Origin: Taxillus chinensis
Lineage: Eukaryota > Streptophyta > Magnoliopsida > Santalales > Loranthaceae
Reading direction: 5' to 3'
Assembly (NCBI GenBank): GCA_023512835.1
Contig: CM042092.1
Coordinates: forward strand, 43,542,258 to 43,606,257
Length of the DNA stretch: 64,000 bases
Shown: one piece after another, positions 59,179 through 64,000 of the stretch
Layout: every line of letters begins with the position of its first letter
Numbering within the stretch: position 1 is the first letter of the stretch
Made by a program: the position numbers and the translations under genes
The notes under the pieces: generated by a model
Database searches by the model: none
What the model was told of the DNA's origin: nothing
What the model saw: the letters and a program-made list of their open reading frames with translations, nothing else

Positions 59179-61480
59179 ATGGCTGAAGAAAGTTGTATGC
59201 TATTCAACACTCGCCTTAACTCCGGAGGTGCACAAGAGCCCATCCCGAATCGAAGCAGCAGTGAAAACGTCGACCCACCTCAACCTGCTGCTGCCGCCAC
59301 TCCTCAACCACGGAGTTCTGGTTTTACTCTGACAAAACCGCCCAAATTCACACCTGAGCTTTTCTCCCAGTGGAAAGCTCGCATGAAGATGTTTATGGTA
59401 TGCCATGATCATCTCATGTGGCCCTGTCTTCATCAGGAGATTCCAATTCTGATGACTATCGGAGAACATGGAGTTAGAAGGCCAAAGACGGATGCCGAAA
59501 TTACCAACGATGAAAGAGCCTGGCAGTGCGCTAGCGAAAAGGCTCTAGCTTACGTTACATCGTCTTTGGATTCCGAGGCTTTCAAGGACGTCCAGGGCTG
59601 CATGGCAGCAAAAGCCGCTGCGGGATAAACTGACAATCCTTTATGAGGGGAGTCAGTCCCAGATGCAAAACGTGATATGTGCTCTCAGACAGAACTTTGA
59701 GAGTTTCAATCACAAACCTGGCGAATCCCTTGAGAGCATCTATCGGAGATTCGGCAAGCTCATTCTAGAGCTAAAAACTGTCAATGAACACTACACTCAG
59801 TCTCAAATCAATAACAAGTTCTTTCGATCCCTGCTGGATCGCTACTACTCCAAGCAGCTCCAGATGCAAGCTGACAAAAACTGGCCATTTACTGCCCTTG
59901 AAGAAAAATACGGAGAGCTTCGGACTCATGAGGACAGATTCAGATACACTGACCATGATGAGAAAATAGCCCGGAAAGAAAAAGGGGTAGCCCTCAAAGC
60001 TACGGAATGCTCCAGTAATCATCAAGAGGATGATATGGATGAGTCAGAGAATTCTGACTCAGACGCAGAAGAGGAAATAGCTCTTCTTGTCAAATCCTTT
60101 GAATGATTCCTTCGGAAAAGTAGAAAAGGATTCAGAAGAGGCCCCTCATCATCCAGAAGGAAGGAGCGATCGGAGTCGAGCTCCTAAGAATGCTTTAATT
60201 GTGGGAAACTCGGTCACTAGGCCAAGGAATGCAGATCCAAATCTAAGACGGCAGAGAAAAGTGACAAGGTTACTCCTCGACGTACCACCTCAGACAACAA
60301 CAAGAACAAGAGGAAGGCGTTCGTGACAAAGTACATCAGTGGCTCGAAAGAAGAGGAGGAATCCTCGGATGATGAGCTAACTCCTAAGCCGAACGTCTGC
60401 CTCATGGCAAATACTGAGGTACCTTCTATCTCTGAACTCATGAGTAAAATAGAATCTCTTATTACAGAACGTGATCATGAAAAGAATGAGAGACTAATAA
60501 TTACTCAAATGTACAAAGATATGGAAAGTCAGAATAAACGTCTTGAATTTACTATTACTAGACTTGAAAAAGACATAGCTGACTTCAGAGGAAAAGAAGC
60601 TTGGTATCACGATTTAAGGGCTGAAAATCATCTGCTAAATACCAATCTCTCAGGCCTAAAAGTTATTGTAAAAAGACTCGAGAATGAACTTGAACAGGAA
60701 AAGGAAATAAATTGTAAGTGGCTTAAATCCGGGGAAATAGCCTCTTCATTTAGGACTGATCCGGATAATATTCGAGTCAAACCTGGCCTAGGCTCCGAAT
60801 CATCTACCTCCAATGCTCAAGCTACTGAGTGTCTTCCGGATTTCACTCCAAAACTAACCAATTTATATCCTGTTAGTACGTCTAAACCGTTGGATGGTTT
60901 CATTTCAGGTGGCACCATAGTTTATGACTGTGGAGTTGAGGCTGTTACTGCACTTCCCGAAGCAGTAGCACCCATAACTAATGATGAAGGGAAGGCTGCT
61001 GCTGTTAAAGCCAAAACTGTAGCACCCAAAAAGAAAGGAAAGGCTAAGGCTGACGCATCTAGGGCCAAGAGCGCGTCACCCAAACGCAATGGATTAGGCC
61101 ATAGGGAACAGAGTAGAAAGTCTGAAAAATCTAAGAGACCTGTATCCCCTGTTTGTACTCCGCATTATAGTGTCTGTTCCATCTGTAAGGAAATAGGTCA
61201 TTATCACTATGAATGTTGGAGTTTATCTGATAACTGGCTTTATAATCAAATTCATACCAATAAAGATCAGTTCAATAAAAAGGGTTCTTCAAGCAAAACA
61301 AAATCTAAACCTCAAAGGAGTGTCTCTCCCAAGATAACCCAAATAAAAGAAGCAGCTGAAACTAACAAATTAAAGTCAACTTGGAGAGCTAAAAGTCCTA
61401 GCAAAGTCAAATCCGGAACTGTTGACATTACTGTTGTTCTTTCTAACCGCCTGAAACAAGTTTGGGCACCAAAAGTGTAA
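59179..61480 (+). pseudogene. Element D gag (few breaks)
   Basis: ATG 59179 gives MAEESCMLFNTRLNSGG. Capsid: KPPKFTPELFSQWKARMKMF. A frameshift near 59620 is followed by ESLESIYRRFGKLILELKTV (59663-60106). The first zinc knuckle CFNCGKLGH-x-AKEC (60191-60232) contains TAG at 60218-60220, the same place as in A. A 385-residue frame (60323-61480) then holds a coiled coil, the second knuckle CSICKEIGHYHYEC (about 61178) and the RLKQVWAPKV linker before the protease. Confidence 0.9.
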
Positions 61481-63200
61481 ACTGTTGTCTTTCAGGAGCA
61501 TCTCTGGAATGCACTGCCGGATCACTTGAAGTTAAAGATCAATCAAAGCAAGGATCCTCGATAAAGGGACGTCCTTGACATACGACGCAAAGATTGAACG
61601 CCTTATAAGTTAACTAAAAAACGAGGTCCCGTCCGTTTAAGTATGGTAATAACATAAAGTAAAGAGTATCGTTTATGGCACTTTAACCAATGGTGTGTAT
61701 CAATCATAAGTTAAACTAGTCAAGGTTTTACGCTTAATACTCTAAGTCTGAGTAATTTATGTGACAAAGATTTACCTGTTTCCTTTAGGTCCAACACTGT
61801 CTGATAAGGAAACTTATCCGGAGGATGTAGGTTATCCGGATCAAGAGATGAGGACATTTACTCGGTGGTCTTCAAATATTCTTCCGACCTGCTTCTTATT
61901 CAAAAAAGCTTCAAATGAAGCTACTTAGTTATAGCACAACGTTTCTCACATTTAAACTTAAACATTGTCTGATTAAATCTAGCGATCTGTGAACATTGGT
62001 GCACCTAAACTACAATACTCGAGAGACACTCTTTGTCGAGAATGCAAACTTGGCAAGCAGGACCAAACATAGCTTAAGAGCAAACCGGCTAATTCAAACT
62101 GCCTCCCTCTACAACTTCTTCATATGGACCTCTGTGGTCCTTTTCTATTCCCTTTGCCATTGTACGAGATATACCCTTGTGGTTATCGATGATTTCACCA
62201 AGACACACATGAGCGATGTTCGAAAATAAAGGATCAAACTTTTGAGCATCTTGTAGATCTTTTCAAGCTGGATAGCAACTTCACAAGATTGAAGCGTAAA
62301 GTGACTACAGTGATCATGGTACAATAATTTACTTTTCGGAGATGAGATCGTATTGTTTCGAACGGGCATTCAACATGACTTCTCTACGCCCTAACTCCAC
62401 AACAAAATGAAATAATTTGCGCAAGAATCGTACTTTAGTCGATACTGGCAGATACATCATGTTACAGGGGCAACGTCCTCTCAGTCTATGGGTTGAAAAT
62501 TTGTGTCCCGTATGTTGACTTAACTCTCAATAAATAAATCTACCAAGAAAACAACCTAATAGATATGGAGGAGGGACGAAAGCCTTCAATTTCACATTTG
62601 GGAGCTTTTAAAGTACTAACATATATTGATAAATGGCAAAGAAACCGGAATAAATTTGAACCAAAATCGATAGATGGGATTTTTGTCGTCTACTCATTAC
62701 ATAGAAGGCTTATCGGGTCTTCAATAGAAAACTTTTTAAAGTCAAGAATCTATCCATGTGACCATTGATGAAACTAATCTTGATGGGTCAAAGTTGCTTC
62801 TTCAAGTTCTAATGTACAAAGTTCCGGACAGCAACATCGACTATTGAAGTTTATGAATGTTCTATTACACATTCTCGACCAACCACGTGGCATCGCCGAG
62901 GCACAAAGAAATTATATGGATGATGTTATGGATGATTCGGACTCGGGGACTACCATTAAGCTCCGGACATACTCCTTCGGATACCCAAAATTCGGAGCAC
63001 CTTAGCCCGTCCGGACCGATTAACACCGAAAGAAACCGTGTTGAAGAACCACCTAGTTCTACCGTACCTTCTAATACGGAAACATCGATCCGTAAGAAGC
63101 TCAACCAACAGATATACCCGAACCACCTAATCGTGAGCTTAAATTATTCAAGATCAACCATCACATGCGTAAATTACGGATGGACCCGAAACCATCCCTC
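61481..63200 (+). pseudogene. Element D protease and integrase (shredded by small indels)
   Basis: Clearly collinear with A (33781-35560) at DNA level, e.g. CTGCCGGATCACTTGAAGTT, TATGGCACTTTAACCAATGG and ATATACCCTTGTGGTTATCG. Nearly every 20-40 bases a base is lost or gained, so no frame survives beyond about 80 codons. Catalytic residues cannot be followed. Confidence 0.8.
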
Positions 63201-64000
63201 GGATCAAGTGATTGGTGATCCTATCACTGGTGTAAAAACAAGAGCAGCCACTTTCAACATGTGTCTTTACTCGTGTTTTCTATCACAAATAGAACCCAAA
63301 GTGGTAGATGAAGCTCTTCAGATTCGAATTGGATAGAGCTATGTAAGAAGATCCGAATCAATTTAAGAGAAATAATGTGTGGACTCTAGTATCAAGGCCT
63401 AAGTCCCAAGCAAGTCATTGGAGTTAAATGGGTGTTCCGAACAAGCTTGATACGGATGGAATAATAATGAACAAAGCGGATGGTAGCCAAAGGATATCGT
63501 CAAGAAGAAGGAATAGACTATGATGAGACCTTTGCTCCGGTAGCAAGACTTGAGGCAATCCGAATGTTTCTGGCGTATGCTTCATATGAAAACTTCATAG
63601 TTTATCAAATGGATGTCAAGAGCGCATTCCTGAATGGAGATCTTCAAGAGGAGGTGTACGTTGAACAACCTCCCGGTTTCATTGAACCTAAAGGCAGGAC
63701 ATCTAGTCTACAAGCTTCGAAAGCTTTATATGGTTTGAAGCAAGCTCCAAGAGCCCGGTACGACACACTCGTCAAATTCTACTTGCTCACAACTTCCAAA
63801 AGGGAAGATAGACACCACCTTATTTCTACGAAAAGAGAAAGGACACACTCTAATCGTACAGATATACGTGGATGATATCATTTTGGATCAACAAATCCGA
63901 AGCTTTGTGAAGAGTTTGCAAAATTGATGACAGTCAAGTTTGAGATGAGCATGATGGGAGAACTGTCCTACTTCCTTGGAATAGAAGTTAAACAATTGAA
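63201..64000 (+). pseudogene. Element D reverse transcriptase, N-terminal part
   Basis: ITGVKTRAATFNMCLYSCFL, then LSQIEPKVVDEAL, then after frameshifts (63330-63480) a good stretch [40 protein letters not shown] (63480-63700). A frameshift occurs near 63770, then [13 protein letters not shown] sequence at about 63860 and [18 protein letters not shown] at the edge. Confidence 0.88.

Larger units (their letters stand above)
57810..64000 (+). mobile_element. Element D: Ty1/copia, family of A and B, runs off the window
   Basis: Inserted in element C. 5' LTR 57810-59117, primer site at 59120, gag from 59179, protease and integrase (heavily shredded), RT up to the window edge. If it has the extra ORF seen in A and B, that lies outside the window. 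Confidence 0.9.

Overview
This window is nuclear DNA of a flowering plant, most likely a woody or large-genome eudicot, though the species cannot be read from the sequence. The evidence is a CBL-interacting protein kinase gene, an intron-split SLX1 endonuclease gene with GT/AG junctions, and more than 50 kb of decayed Ty1/copia and Ty3/gypsy LTR retrotransposons. I see no rRNA or tRNA gene, no CRISPR array and no bacterial-type operon.

Layout. 1-5090: minus-strand Ty3/gypsy element (gag and start of pro, leader, primer site, 5' LTR) whose LTR carries a copia solo LTR. About 5.8-11.8 kb is the gene island. It holds a CIPK gene (+, 7843-9171, no intron in its coding part) and, tail to tail with it, a four-exon SLX1 homologue (-, 11664-9639). 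12.2-13.3 kb: copia pol fragment. 13.3-18 kb: the 3' end of another element with an LTR in which a solo LTR of the same family is nested. 18-23.3 kb: decayed gypsy chromovirus DNA ending in a complete LTR. 23.3-30.3 kb: a 5'-truncated copia element (called E here), a truncated gypsy LTR, and inverted copia LTR scraps.

30.3-64 kb is a nest. Element A (copia, 30338-44538, target duplication GTAAG) sits in the pol gene of element B, of the same family. A gypsy solo LTR (38419-40265, target duplication TGGCA) sits in A. Element C (copia, from 48814) interrupts B. Element D (same family as A and B, from 57810) interrupts C and runs off the window. Order of events: B, then A and C into B, then the gypsy LTR into A and D into C.

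Main points of interest. (1) A and B both carry, 1.7 kb downstream of pol, an extra sense ORF. It starts with a plant-transposon-type domain and, in A, ends in a Ulp1/C48-like cysteine protease signature with His, Asp, Gln and Cys all recognisable. A TATA-like box lies 117 bp before its ATG in both copies. (2) Two LTR families with different termini share one U3 promoter module: paired CACGTG palindromes, a TCAAAAC...GTTTTGA palindrome, a TATA box and a GA microsatellite. This points to chimeric LTRs. (3) Several LTR families have independently filled part of the LTR with a short reiterated motif. All retroelement reading frames seen here are broken; only CIPK and SLX1 look like working genes.
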